A stretch of DNA of 10,450 nt from an uncultured Hyphomicrobiales bacterium (GTDB lineage Bacteria > Pseudomonadota > Alphaproteobacteria > Rhizobiales > Beijerinckiaceae): assembly GCA_903918155.1 (NCBI GenBank), contig CAIXDD010000468.1:1-10450 (forward strand), written 5' to 3'. Positions 1 through 7,020 of the stretch are shown here, one piece after another. Below the pieces are notes generated by a model. The model was not told the DNA's origin, did not search any database, and was given only the letters and a program-made list of their open reading frames with translations. The stretch's first letter is position 1. Each line of letters opens with the position of its first letter. Made by a program: the position numbers and the translations under genes.

Positions 1-345
1 CTGACCGTGACGGACGCAAAAGTTCGGGAAGGCTACGAAAAGCGCATCAGCGACTGGCGCAAGACGGCGGTGCGTTATGAGACGGAGCCGGAAACCGGAG
101 AAGGACGCCAGGAGCTGATGGCTCGCGCGAAAAAGGCGGAATCATCGCGCGACGTGCAAAAAGCCAAGGGCGACATTTTCGACATCTCCTCGGCGCTCCT
201 GCAGATCGGGATCGTGCTCGCGTCCTCAGCCGTCATCACCGGAGCGATCGCATTGGCCTGGACCGCGGGCGTTCTCGGCGCCATCGGATTCGTGCTGATG
301 AGCGTGGCGGCGACCGCTCCGATGATGATCGGAAGCATTTTCTAG
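1..345 (+). CDS. Small membrane protein, DUF4337-like C-terminus (5' partial)
   Basis: The reading frame is open to the left edge, so the gene probably starts outside the window; a GTG at position 7 would give 112 residues but has no visible ribosome binding site. The visible part (numbered from that GTG) has a charged, helix-prone stretch at about 1-58, rich in Lys, Glu and Arg and possibly a coiled coil. Two hydrophobic segments follow at about 61-83 and 87-108, and the protein ends almost directly after the second. A charged amphipathic region followed by an LLQIGIVLAS-type helix and a second helix resembles the C-terminal half of DUF4337 proteins, whose function is unknown; this match is from memory. 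It is probably an inner-membrane protein. It converges on the TCA operon and shares the hairpin at 355-376 with it. The stop is TAG at 343-345. Confidence 0.6.
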   Translation: MTVTDAKVREGYEKRISDWRKTAVRYETEPETGEGRQELMARAKKAESSRDVQKAKGDIFDISSALLQIGIVLASSAVITGAIALAWTAGVLGAIGFVLMSVAATAPMMIGSIF

Positions 346-376
346 AAAAGCAGGCCGCGGGGCTAGCGCCCCGCGG
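346..376 (-). terminator. Terminator-like hairpin after lpdA, shared with the converging gene
   Basis: A perfect 9-bp inverted repeat, CCGCGGGGC (355-363) and GCCCCGCGG (368-376), has a 4-nt loop. It begins one nucleotide after the lpdA stop codon. Read on the minus strand, the stem is followed after five bases by TTTT (349-346), a short U-tract. On the plus strand it lies 9 nt after the TAG of the converging gene but has no U-tract there. It is probably the end of the mdh-suc-lpdA transcript. The short and offset U-tract keeps confidence moderate. Confidence 0.65.
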
Positions 377-377
377 T

Positions 378-1781
378 TCAGATATGGATCGCGCGCTTGT
401 CGACGGCGAGCGCCGCCTCGCGGACGGCCTCGGACAGAGTCGGATGCGCGTGACAGGTGCGCGCGAGGTCTTCCGCCGACCCGCCGAATTCCATCAGCAC
501 GGCTGCTTCGGAAATCAGCTCGCCTGCGCCGATCCCGACGATATGGACGCCCAACACCCTGTCGGTTTGCGCATCCGCGAGGACCTTGACGAAGCCTTCC
601 GCAGCGCGCATCGCCCTTGCGCGCCCGTTCGCGGTGAAGGGAAACTTGCCGACGCTGTAAGCGACGCCTGCGGCCTTCAGCTCCTCTTCCGTCTTTCCGA
701 CCGACGCCACTTCCGGCATCGTATAGACCACGCCCGGGATCACGTCGTAATTCACATGACCGTGCTGGCCCGCAAGGATCTCCGCCACTGCGGTTCCTTC
801 ATCCTCAGCTTTATGCGCGAGCATCGGTCCGCGCACGACGTCGCCGATCGCGAAGACGCCGGGGACATTCGTCTGGAAGCGTGAGTCGATCACCACGCGG
901 CCGCGATCCATCGCGACGCCGATCTCTTCCAGACCCAGCCCATCCACATAAGGACGGCGTCCCGTGGCGACCAGCGCCACATCCGCGTCCAGCGTGACCG
1001 AAGCGCCGCCGGCGGCCGGCTCGAAGGACACTTTCGCCCCCTTCCCCGCCTTCTCGATGGAGACGACCTTGGAGGACAAGTGGAACTTGAAGCCCTGCTT
1101 CTCGAGAATGCGCTGAAACTGCTTGGCGACTTCCGCGTCCATGCCCGGAAGGATGCGATCCAGATATTCGACGACGATCACTTCGACGCCAAGGCGAGCC
1201 CATACCGAACCAAGCTCGAGACCGATGACGCCAGCGCCGATCACGACGAGCTTCTCGGGCTTCTTCGCCAGCGCGATCGCGCCCGTCGAAGAGACGATCG
1301 TCGTCTCGTCGAAAGCGACTTTCACGCCCGGAGGAACCGCCGCTTCGGAACCAGTGGCGATGACGATGTTTCGCGTCTCCAGAGCGGTGACCTTGCCGTC
1401 GTCGGCGACGACCTCGACCTTGCCGGCCGCCTTGATGACGCCGCGCCCGTGAAACGCATCGACCTTGTTCTTCTTCAGAAGAAACCCGACCCCGTTCACA
1501 TTCGCGGCGACCGTGTCGTCCTTGTGTTTCATCATGGCGTTGAGATCGAGCTTCGGCTTTCCGACGACGACGCCCAGCGCCGGCAGATCATGCTCCGCCT
1601 GCGCGAACATTTCCGAGGCATGCAAGAGAGCCTTTGAAGGGATGCAGCCCACATTGAGGCAGGTGCCCCCGTGGGTCTGGCGCTTCTCGACAACCGCCAC
1701 TTTCATGCCCAGCTGAGCGGCGCGAATCGCGCAGACATAGCCGCCGGGACCGGTTCCAATCACAACGAGATCGTAAGACAT
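378..1781 (-). CDS. lpdA: Dihydrolipoyl dehydrogenase (E3 of 2-oxoglutarate dehydrogenase)
   Basis: This flavoenzyme reoxidises the dihydrolipoyl arm of the E2 subunit and passes electrons through FAD to NAD+. At 467 aa it has normal family length. The N-terminal FAD motif is GTGPGG (residues 9-14). The redox-active disulfide is C41/C46 in GGTCLNVGCIPSK. The NAD-binding Rossmann motif is GAGVIG (182-187), and the second FAD motif is FAIGD near residue 310. The C-terminal interface motif HAHPTLSE carries the catalytic H446 and E451. The ATG at 1781 begins exactly at the conserved MSYDLVVIG; only a weak GAAAG lies 7 nt upstream. It is the last gene of the operon, 71 nt after sucB, with a strong hairpin in the gap (1806-1829). 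Its place directly after sucB suggests service to 2-oxoglutarate dehydrogenase, but sharing with other 2-oxoacid dehydrogenases or the glycine cleavage system cannot be excluded. Confidence 0.97.
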   Translation of the reverse strand: MSYDLVVIGTGPGGYVCAIRAAQLGMKVAVVEKRQTHGGTCLNVGCIPSKALLHASEMFAQAEHDLPALGVVVGKPKLDLNAMMKHKDDTVAANVNGVGFLLKKNKVDAFHGRGVIKAAGKVEVVADDGKVTALETRNIVIATGSEAAVPPGVKVAFDETTIVSSTGAIALAKKPEKLVVIGAGVIGLELGSVWARLGVEVIVVEYLDRILPGMDAEVAKQFQRILEKQGFKFHLSSKVVSIEKAGKGAKVSFEPAAGGASVTLDADVALVATGRRPYVDGLGLEEIGVAMDRGRVVIDSRFQTNVPGVFAIGDVVRGPMLAHKAEDEGTAVAEILAGQHGHVNYDVIPGVVYTMPEVASVGKTEEELKAAGVAYSVGKFPFTANGRARAMRAAEGFVKVLADAQTDRVLGVHIVGIGAGELISEAAVLMEFGGSAEDLARTCHAHPTLSEAVREAALAVDKRAIHI

Positions 1782-1805
1782 CAGATGACTTTCGTTGAGA
1801 GGCGC

Positions 1806-1829
1806 GGCTCCCGGTCTTCGCCGGGAGCC
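1806..1829 (-). other. Intercistronic hairpin between sucB and lpdA
   Basis: GGCTCCCGG (1806-1814) and CCGGGAGCC (1821-1829) form a perfect 9-bp inverted repeat with a 6-nt loop. It lies between the sucB stop and the lpdA start, with its downstream edge 24 nt before the lpdA ATG. No T-run follows on the minus strand, so it is not a classical intrinsic terminator. It could stabilise the upstream mRNA after processing, or partly attenuate lpdA; either role is inference. Confidence 0.6.
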
Positions 1830-1852
1830 CCAATGCTTCGTGCGTTCGGCGA

Positions 1853-3052
1853 TCAGAGATCCAGAACGAGGCGCGCAGGATCCTCAAGGGCCTCTTTCAC
1901 CCGCACGAGGAAGGTCACGGCTTCCTTGCCGTCGACGATGCGGTGATCATAGCTGAGCGCGAGATACATCATCGGCCGCACTTCGATCTTGCCGCCGATC
2001 GCCATGGGCCGTTCCTGGATCTTGTGCATGCCCAGAATGCCGGACTGCGGCGCATTGAGGATCGGCGTGGACATGAGAGAGCCGTAAATGCCGCCGTTCG
2101 TGATCGTGAACGTGCCGCCCTGCATCTCTTCGATCTTGAGCTGGCCGTCACGCGCGCGCTTGCCCAATTCGCCGATCGTCTTCTCGATCTGCGCGAGGCT
2201 GAGCGCATCGGCGTCGCGCACGACCGGCACCACAAGGCCCTTGTCCGTGCCGACGGCGACGCCGACGTGATAATAATTCTTGTAAACGATGTCCGCCCCG
2301 TCGATCTCGGCGTTGACGGCGGGCAATTCCTTAAGCGCCTGCACGCAGGCCTTGGCGAAGAAGCTCATGAACCCGAGCTTCACGCCGTGCTTCTTTTCGA
2401 AGACGTCCTTGTATCGCGCGCGAAGCGCCATGACTTCCGTCATGTCCACTTCGTTGAAGGTCGTCAGCATCGCCGCCGTGTTCTGGGCGTCCTTCAGCCG
2501 GCGCGCGATGGTCTGACGTAGCTTCGTCATGCGCACGCGCTCTTCACGGGCTGCGTCATCGGCCGGCGAGGGCGCGCGGGCGACGAGGGGCGCGGGAGCG
2601 GCGGCGGGCGCCGCCATAGCGGCGAGCACGTCGCCCTTGAGAACCTGTCCGCGCTTGCCCGAGCCTGCGACGCCCGCAAGGTCGACGCCCGCGTCGGCGG
2701 CGACTTTCGCCGCGGCCGGAGCGGCCGGCATGGCGGCGGACGATTTCGCAGGAGCCGGCGCAGGAGCCGGAGCGGCGGGCGCAGCGGCCTTCGCCGGAGC
2801 GGCTCCCTTGGCGCCGCCCTCGGAAATCTGGCCGAGCAACGCGCCGGGAGAAACGGTCTCGCCATCCTTTGCGGTGATTTCCGCAAGAACGCCGGCCGCC
2901 GGCGCGTTCACTTCGAGAGTGACCTTGTCGGTTTCAAGCTCAAGGAGCGGCTCGTCAGCCTTCACGGCGTCGCCGGGCTTCTTGAACCACTTCGCGAGGG
3001 TCGCCTCGGAGACGGATTCGCCAAGCGTAGGAACCCTGATTTCAGTGGTCAT
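1853..3052 (-). CDS. sucB: Dihydrolipoyllysine-residue succinyltransferase (E2 of 2-oxoglutarate dehydrogenase)
   Basis: This is the core of the 2-oxoglutarate dehydrogenase complex. It transfers the succinyl group from E1 to coenzyme A through a lipoyl arm. At 399 aa it has usual length. The lipoyl domain covers about residues 2-77, with the modified lysine K43 in ELETDKVTLEV. A flexible Ala/Pro/Lys linker (about 80-107, with repeated AP dipeptides) leads to the peripheral subunit-binding domain at about 108-146. After a second Ala/Pro linker, the acyltransferase catalytic domain runs from about 171 to 399 and ends with the active-site motif DHRIVDG (H370, D374). The single lipoyl domain and the N-terminus MTTEIRVPTLGESV identify the 2-oxoglutarate rather than the pyruvate type. 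The ATG at 3052 starts at this conserved N-terminus; AAGG lies 11 nt upstream. It follows sucA by 56 nt and is followed by lpdA, as expected for complex partners. Confidence 0.97.
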   Translation of the reverse strand: MTTEIRVPTLGESVSEATLAKWFKKPGDAVKADEPLLELETDKVTLEVNAPAAGVLAEITAKDGETVSPGALLGQISEGGAKGAAPAKAAAPAAPAPAPAPAKSSAAMPAAPAAAKVAADAGVDLAGVAGSGKRGQVLKGDVLAAMAAPAAAPAPLVARAPSPADDAAREERVRMTKLRQTIARRLKDAQNTAAMLTTFNEVDMTEVMALRARYKDVFEKKHGVKLGFMSFFAKACVQALKELPAVNAEIDGADIVYKNYYHVGVAVGTDKGLVVPVVRDADALSLAQIEKTIGELGKRARDGQLKIEEMQGGTFTITNGGIYGSLMSTPILNAPQSGILGMHKIQERPMAIGGKIEVRPMMYLALSYDHRIVDGKEAVTFLVRVKEALEDPARLVLDL

Positions 3053-3108
3053 TTTTACTCGCGCCTTAGCGACGCCCTTCTGTGATGGGAAAGATGCGGG
3101 CTGATGGG

Positions 3109-6069
3109 CTATTCGGCGAAAGCCTCGTCGAGGAAGGCTTTCAATTGCGCCATATGCTTCGACATGAGGCCTGTCGCAGTGGCGGCGGAGGCGGGACGGC
3201 CGACATAACGCGGACGTTTCACCTTACCCCCGGTCTGCGAAAGCACCCATTCAAGATAGGGCTCGACGAAGGTCCACGAACCCATGTTCTTGGGCTCTTC
3301 CTGACACCACACGATGTCAGCCTTCTTGAAGCGCGCCAAGCCCGACGCCAGCGCCTTGAGGGGGAACGGATAGAGCTGCTCGACGCGCACCAGATACACG
3401 TCGTCGATGCCGCGCTTCTCGCGCTCTTCATAAAGATCGTAATAAACCTTGCCGGAGCACAGCACGACGCGACGGATCTTCTCGTCCTTCGCAAGCTTGG
3501 GGCGCTCGCCCTTGGCGTGCTCGCCGTCTTCCCACAGGAGCCGGTGGAACGTCGTGCCGGCGACAAGTTCGTCTATTCCTGACACCGCGCGCTTGTGGCG
3601 CAGCAGCGACTTGGGCGTCATGAGGATCAGCGGCTTGCGGATATCCCGCTTCAGCTGACGACGCAGGATGTGGAAATATTGCGCAGGCGTGCTGCAATTG
3701 GCCACCTGCATATTGTCTTCCGCGCACATCTGCAGATAGCGCTCGAGACGTGCGGAGGAATGTTCAGGCCCCTGCCCCTCATAACCATGCGGCAGAAGGC
3801 AGACGAGCCCGGACAAGCGAAGCCACTTACGCTCGCCTGAGGAGATGAACTGATCGAACACGACCTGCGCGCCATTGGCGAAATCGCCGAATTGGGCTTC
3901 CCACATGGTCAGCGCGTTCGGCTCGGTGAGCGAATAGCCATATTCGAAGCCCAGAACGGCTTCTTCCGAAAGCATCGAATTGATGACTTCGTAGCGCGCC
4001 TGCCCCTCGCGGATATTGTTCAGCGGGACGTAGCGATTCTCGTTTTCCTGATCGATCAGGACGGAATGGCGCTGCGAGAAAGTGCCGCGCTCGCAATCCT
4101 GTCCCGAAAGGCGAACGGGATGCCCTTCGTCGCACAAGGAGGCGAATGCGAGAGCTTCGGCGGTCGCCCAATCGAAGCCTTCGCCCGTCTCGACCATCTG
4201 CCGACGATTCTCCATGAACCGCTGGATGGTTTTGTGGGCGTTGAACCCTTCGGGCACCCTGGCGATCTTGTCGCCCAATTCGCGCAGCTTGGCGATCGGC
4301 AAGCCGGTCTCGCCGCGACGCGGATCGTCGGAAATGGCGTCGGCGGCGCGCAGGCCTGACCAGCGGCCATCGAGCCAGTCCGCCTTGTTGGGCTTGTAGG
4401 ACTGGGCGGCCTCAAATTCGGCGTCGAGGCGCGCGCGCCAATCCGCGACCATCTTTTCGACTTCGCCGGAAGTGACGACGCCCTCCGCCACGAGCTTCTT
4501 CGTGTAGATTTCGAGCGTGCTCGCGTGGCTGCGGATGTTCTTGTACATCAACGGCTGCGTGAAGGCCGGCTCGTCGCCTTCGTTATGGCCGAAGCGACGA
4601 TAGCAGAACATGTCGATGACGACGGGCTTGTGGAATTTCTGCCGGAACTCGATCGCGACCTTCGCCGCGAAGACGACCGCTTCCGGATCGTCGCCATTCA
4701 CATGGAAGATCGGCGATTCGATCATCTTCGCCACGTCGGAGGGATAGGGCGACGAGCGCGAATAGCGAGGATAGGTGGTGAAGCCGATCTGATTGTTCAC
4801 GATGAAGTGAATCGACCCGCCCGTCCGATGCCCTTTCAGGCCGGAAAGGCCGAAACATTCAGCCACGACGCCCTGGCCTGCGAAAGCCGCATCGCCATGG
4901 ATCAGCAGCGGAAGGACCATGCCGCGCTCAGTGACGTCGCCCAGCAGATCCTGTTTGGCGCGCACCTTTCCCAGAACCACCGGATCAACGATCTCGAGAT
5001 GAGAAGGGTTGGCCGTGAGGGACAAGTGGACCTTGTTGTTGTCGAACTCGCGGTCGGATGAAGCGCCCAAATGGTACTTCACGTCGCCGGAGCCTTCGAC
5101 CTCCTCGGGAGCGAAGGAGCCGCCCTTAAACTCATGGAAGATCGCGCGATGGGGCTTGCTCATCACGCTGGCGAGCACGTTCAGGCGGCCGCGATGCGAC
5201 ATGCCGAGAACGATTTCCTTCACGCCGAGCGCGCCGCCGCGCTTCATGATCTGTTCAAGGGCGGGAACCATCGCCTCGCCGCCGTCCAGACCGAAACGTT
5301 TGGTGCCGCGGAAGCGAAGGTCGCAAAACTTCTCGAAACCTTCCGCCTCGACGAGCTTGCTCAGGATCGCGCGCTTGCCTTCGCGTGTGAAGGTGATCTC
5401 TTTATCCGGGCCTTCAACGCGCTCCTGAATCCAGGCCTTCTCCGCGGGATCGGAGATATGCATGAATTCAAAGCCGATCGTGCCGCAATAGGTGCGACGC
5501 AGGATGGCGAGCATTTCAGGGATCGTCGCGGATTCAAGTCCGAGCACGTGATCAAGAAAAATCTTGCGGCCGTAATCGGCTTCCGTGAAGCCGTAGCTCG
5601 CCGGATGCAGCTCTTCATGATCCTTGATCGCCGCCATTCCGAGGGGATCAAGCTGGGCGTGCAAATGCCCGCGCATGCGATAGGCGCGGATCATCATGAG
5701 CGCGCGAACGCTGTCTCGCGTGGCTTGCTGAACGTCAGCCTCTGAGACGCCGCCGCTTTTCTCGGCGGCTTTGGCGGTGATCTTCTGGCCCATGGCCTTT
5801 TCGACCAGCGCCCAATTGCCGTCGAGAGCGGAGACCAATTCTCCATTGGCGTGGATCGGCCAGTTCGCCTTTTTCCACGACGCGCCATTGGCGCTCTTTT
5901 TCACGGAGGCCGGATCATCTGAAAGCGCCCCGAAGAACTCGCGCCATTCGGGCTCGACGCTTGCGGGATCGGCTTGGTATCGAGCGTAGAGATCTTCAAT
6001 ATAGGCGGCGTTGCCTCCGTAGAGGAACGACGTCTGCAGCAAAGATTCGTTCAGGTCCTGACGCGCAAT
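3109..6069 (-). CDS. sucA: 2-oxoglutarate dehydrogenase E1, thiamine-diphosphate dependent (probable ATT start)
   Basis: This enzyme decarboxylates 2-oxoglutarate and transfers the succinyl group to the lipoyl arm of SucB. Numbered from the TTG at 6042, the signature blocks are: N-terminal SFLYGGNAAYIEDLYARY (5-22), FRGTKRFGLDGGE (244-256), GMSHRGRLNVL (280-290), TANPSHLE (343-350), the thiamine-diphosphate region GDAAFAGQGVVAE (383-395) with VNNQIGFTT (415-423), and YRRFGHNEGDEP (481-492). The C-terminal half is the transketolase-like region, with QRHSVLIDQ and LLPHGYEGQGPEHSSAR. The start is unusual. In frame, TAA (6072-6070) is followed directly by ATT GCG CGT CAG GAC, giving (M)ARQDLNES before the TTG. 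From memory, related proteins begin M-A/S-R/K-Q-D/E, and GAGG (6078-6081) lies 8 nt before the ATT, so I place the start at 6069 (986 aa). The fallback is TTG at 6042 (977 aa), where AGGA is a poorer 13 nt away. No in-frame ATG or GTG is suitable. The stop is TAG. Confidence 0.95.
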   Translation of the reverse strand: MARQDLNESLLQTSFLYGGNAAYIEDLYARYQADPASVEPEWREFFGALSDDPASVKKSANGASWKKANWPIHANGELVSALDGNWALVEKAMGQKITAKAAEKSGGVSEADVQQATRDSVRALMMIRAYRMRGHLHAQLDPLGMAAIKDHEELHPASYGFTEADYGRKIFLDHVLGLESATIPEMLAILRRTYCGTIGFEFMHISDPAEKAWIQERVEGPDKEITFTREGKRAILSKLVEAEGFEKFCDLRFRGTKRFGLDGGEAMVPALEQIMKRGGALGVKEIVLGMSHRGRLNVLASVMSKPHRAIFHEFKGGSFAPEEVEGSGDVKYHLGASSDREFDNNKVHLSLTANPSHLEIVDPVVLGKVRAKQDLLGDVTERGMVLPLLIHGDAAFAGQGVVAECFGLSGLKGHRTGGSIHFIVNNQIGFTTYPRYSRSSPYPSDVAKMIESPIFHVNGDDPEAVVFAAKVAIEFRQKFHKPVVIDMFCYRRFGHNEGDEPAFTQPLMYKNIRSHASTLEIYTKKLVAEGVVTSGEVEKMVADWRARLDAEFEAAQSYKPNKADWLDGRWSGLRAADAISDDPRRGETGLPIAKLRELGDKIARVPEGFNAHKTIQRFMENRRQMVETGEGFDWATAEALAFASLCDEGHPVRLSGQDCERGTFSQRHSVLIDQENENRYVPLNNIREGQARYEVINSMLSEEAVLGFEYGYSLTEPNALTMWEAQFGDFANGAQVVFDQFISSGERKWLRLSGLVCLLPHGYEGQGPEHSSARLERYLQMCAEDNMQVANCSTPAQYFHILRRQLKRDIRKPLILMTPKSLLRHKRAVSGIDELVAGTTFHRLLWEDGEHAKGERPKLAKDEKIRRVVLCSGKVYYDLYEEREKRGIDDVYLVRVEQLYPFPLKALASGLARFKKADIVWCQEEPKNMGSWTFVEPYLEWVLSQTGGKVKRPRYVGRPASAATATGLMSKHMAQLKAFLDEAFAE

Positions 6070-6081
6070 TTAACCAGCCTC
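6067..6081 (-). promoter_or_regulatory. sucA ribosome binding site with ATT initiation codon
   Basis: On the minus strand GAGG (plus-strand 6078-6081) is followed by an 8-nt spacer and then ATT (6069-6067). The spacer contains the in-frame stop TAA immediately before the ATT, so translation of this frame cannot begin further upstream. AUU starts are rare but established in bacteria; E. coli infC and pcnB use them, and they are disfavoured by initiation factor IF3. The alternative is initiation at TTG 6042. Confidence 0.55.
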
Positions 6082-6095
6082 ATGTTGTTGGACGC

Positions 6096-6126
6096 CGCGC
6101 CCGATGGGCGCGACGCGTTGTCGCGC
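6096..6126 (-). other. Two overlapping, mutually exclusive hairpins between sucD and sucA
   Basis: In the 66-nt gap, CGCGCCC (6096-6102) pairs with GGGCGCG (6106-6112) around a 3-nt loop. GCGCGAC (6108-6114) pairs with GTCGCGC (6120-6126) around a 5-nt loop. Both stems are 7 bp and share bases 6108-6112, so only one can form at a time. Neither is followed by a T-run. They lie 15-45 nt upstream of the sucA ribosome binding site. Chance GC-rich palindromes are common in such genomes, so a function is not shown. Confidence 0.4.
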
Positions 6127-6135
6127 AGACGGAGA

Positions 6136-7020
6136 TCAGCCCTTAAGGACTTCGACGAGGGTCTTGCCAAGACGCGCGGGCGATGGCGAGACGCGAATGC
6201 CTGCGGCCTCCATCGCGGCGATCTTGTCTTCAGCCCCGCCCTTGCCGCCGGAAATGATAGCGCCCGCATGGCCCATACGACGGCCCGGAGGCGCGGTGCG
6301 TCCGGCGATGAAGCCCACCATCGGCTTCTTGCGGCCGCGCTTCGCCTCGTCCTTCAGGAATTGCGCGGCGTCCTCCTCAGCGGAGCCGCCGATTTCGCCG
6401 ATCATGATGATCGACTTCGTGTGATCGTCGGCGAGGAACATTTCGAGCACGTCGATGAATTCCGTGCCTTTCACGGGGTCGCCGCCGATGCCCACGGCCG
6501 TCGTCTGGCCGAGGCCTTCGCGCGTCGTCTGGAACACGGCTTCATAGGTCAGCGTGCCGGAACGCGAAACGATGCCCACGCTGCCCGGCTTGAAGATATT
6601 GCCGGGCATGATGCCGATCTTGCATTCGCCCGCAGTCATGACGCCGGGGCAATTGGGCCCGATGAGGCGCGACTTCGAACCGATGAGCGAACGCTTCACG
6701 CGGATCATGTCCGTCACGGGAATGCCTTCCGTGATGCAGACGATCAACGGGATCTCGGCGTCGATCGCTTCGCAGATCGCATCAGCGGCACCCGGCGGCG
6801 GAACATAGATGACGGAAGCGTCGGCGCCGGTGGCGGCTTTCGCTTCCATGACGGTGTCGAACACCGGCAGTCCCAGATGGGTGGAGCCGCCCTTGCCCGG
6901 CGACGTGCCGCCCACCATTTTGGTGCCATAGGCGGTCGCCTGTTCGGAATGGAACGTGCCGTTCTTTCCGGTGAACCCCTGGCAAATGACTTTCGTGTTG
7001 CGGTCGATCAGAACGGACAT
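6136..7020 (-). CDS. sucD: Succinyl-CoA synthetase (succinate-CoA ligase) alpha subunit
   Basis: With SucC this subunit converts succinyl-CoA, ADP or GDP and phosphate to succinate, CoA and nucleoside triphosphate through a phosphohistidine. It is 294 aa, near the family norm. The CoA-binding Rossmann domain starts with VICQGFTGKNGTFHS (residues 11-25), and the middle contains GPNCPGVMTAGECKIGIMP. The catalytic histidine is H251 in the motif GHAGAIISGGKG. The ATG at 7020 overlaps the sucC stop as TGATG, and a strong AAGGAGG (7028-7034) lies 7 nt upstream inside sucC. Translational coupling, which would help keep the two subunits equimolar, is therefore likely. Nucleotide specificity cannot be read from the sequence. 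sucA follows after a 66-nt gap. Confidence 0.98.
   Translation of the reverse strand: MSVLIDRNTKVICQGFTGKNGTFHSEQATAYGTKMVGGTSPGKGGSTHLGLPVFDTVMEAKAATGADASVIYVPPPGAADAICEAIDAEIPLIVCITEGIPVTDMIRVKRSLIGSKSRLIGPNCPGVMTAGECKIGIMPGNIFKPGSVGIVSRSGTLTYEAVFQTTREGLGQTTAVGIGGDPVKGTEFIDVLEMFLADDHTKSIIMIGEIGGSAEEDAAQFLKDEAKRGRKKPMVGFIAGRTAPPGRRMGHAGAIISGGKGGAEDKIAAMEAAGIRVSPSPARLGKTLVEVLKG

Noticed and set aside
2600..2830. A low-complexity repeat tract
   Set aside because: This is the Ala/Pro-rich interdomain linkers and subunit-binding region of SucB, normal for E2 proteins, and not a DNA repeat or insertion.
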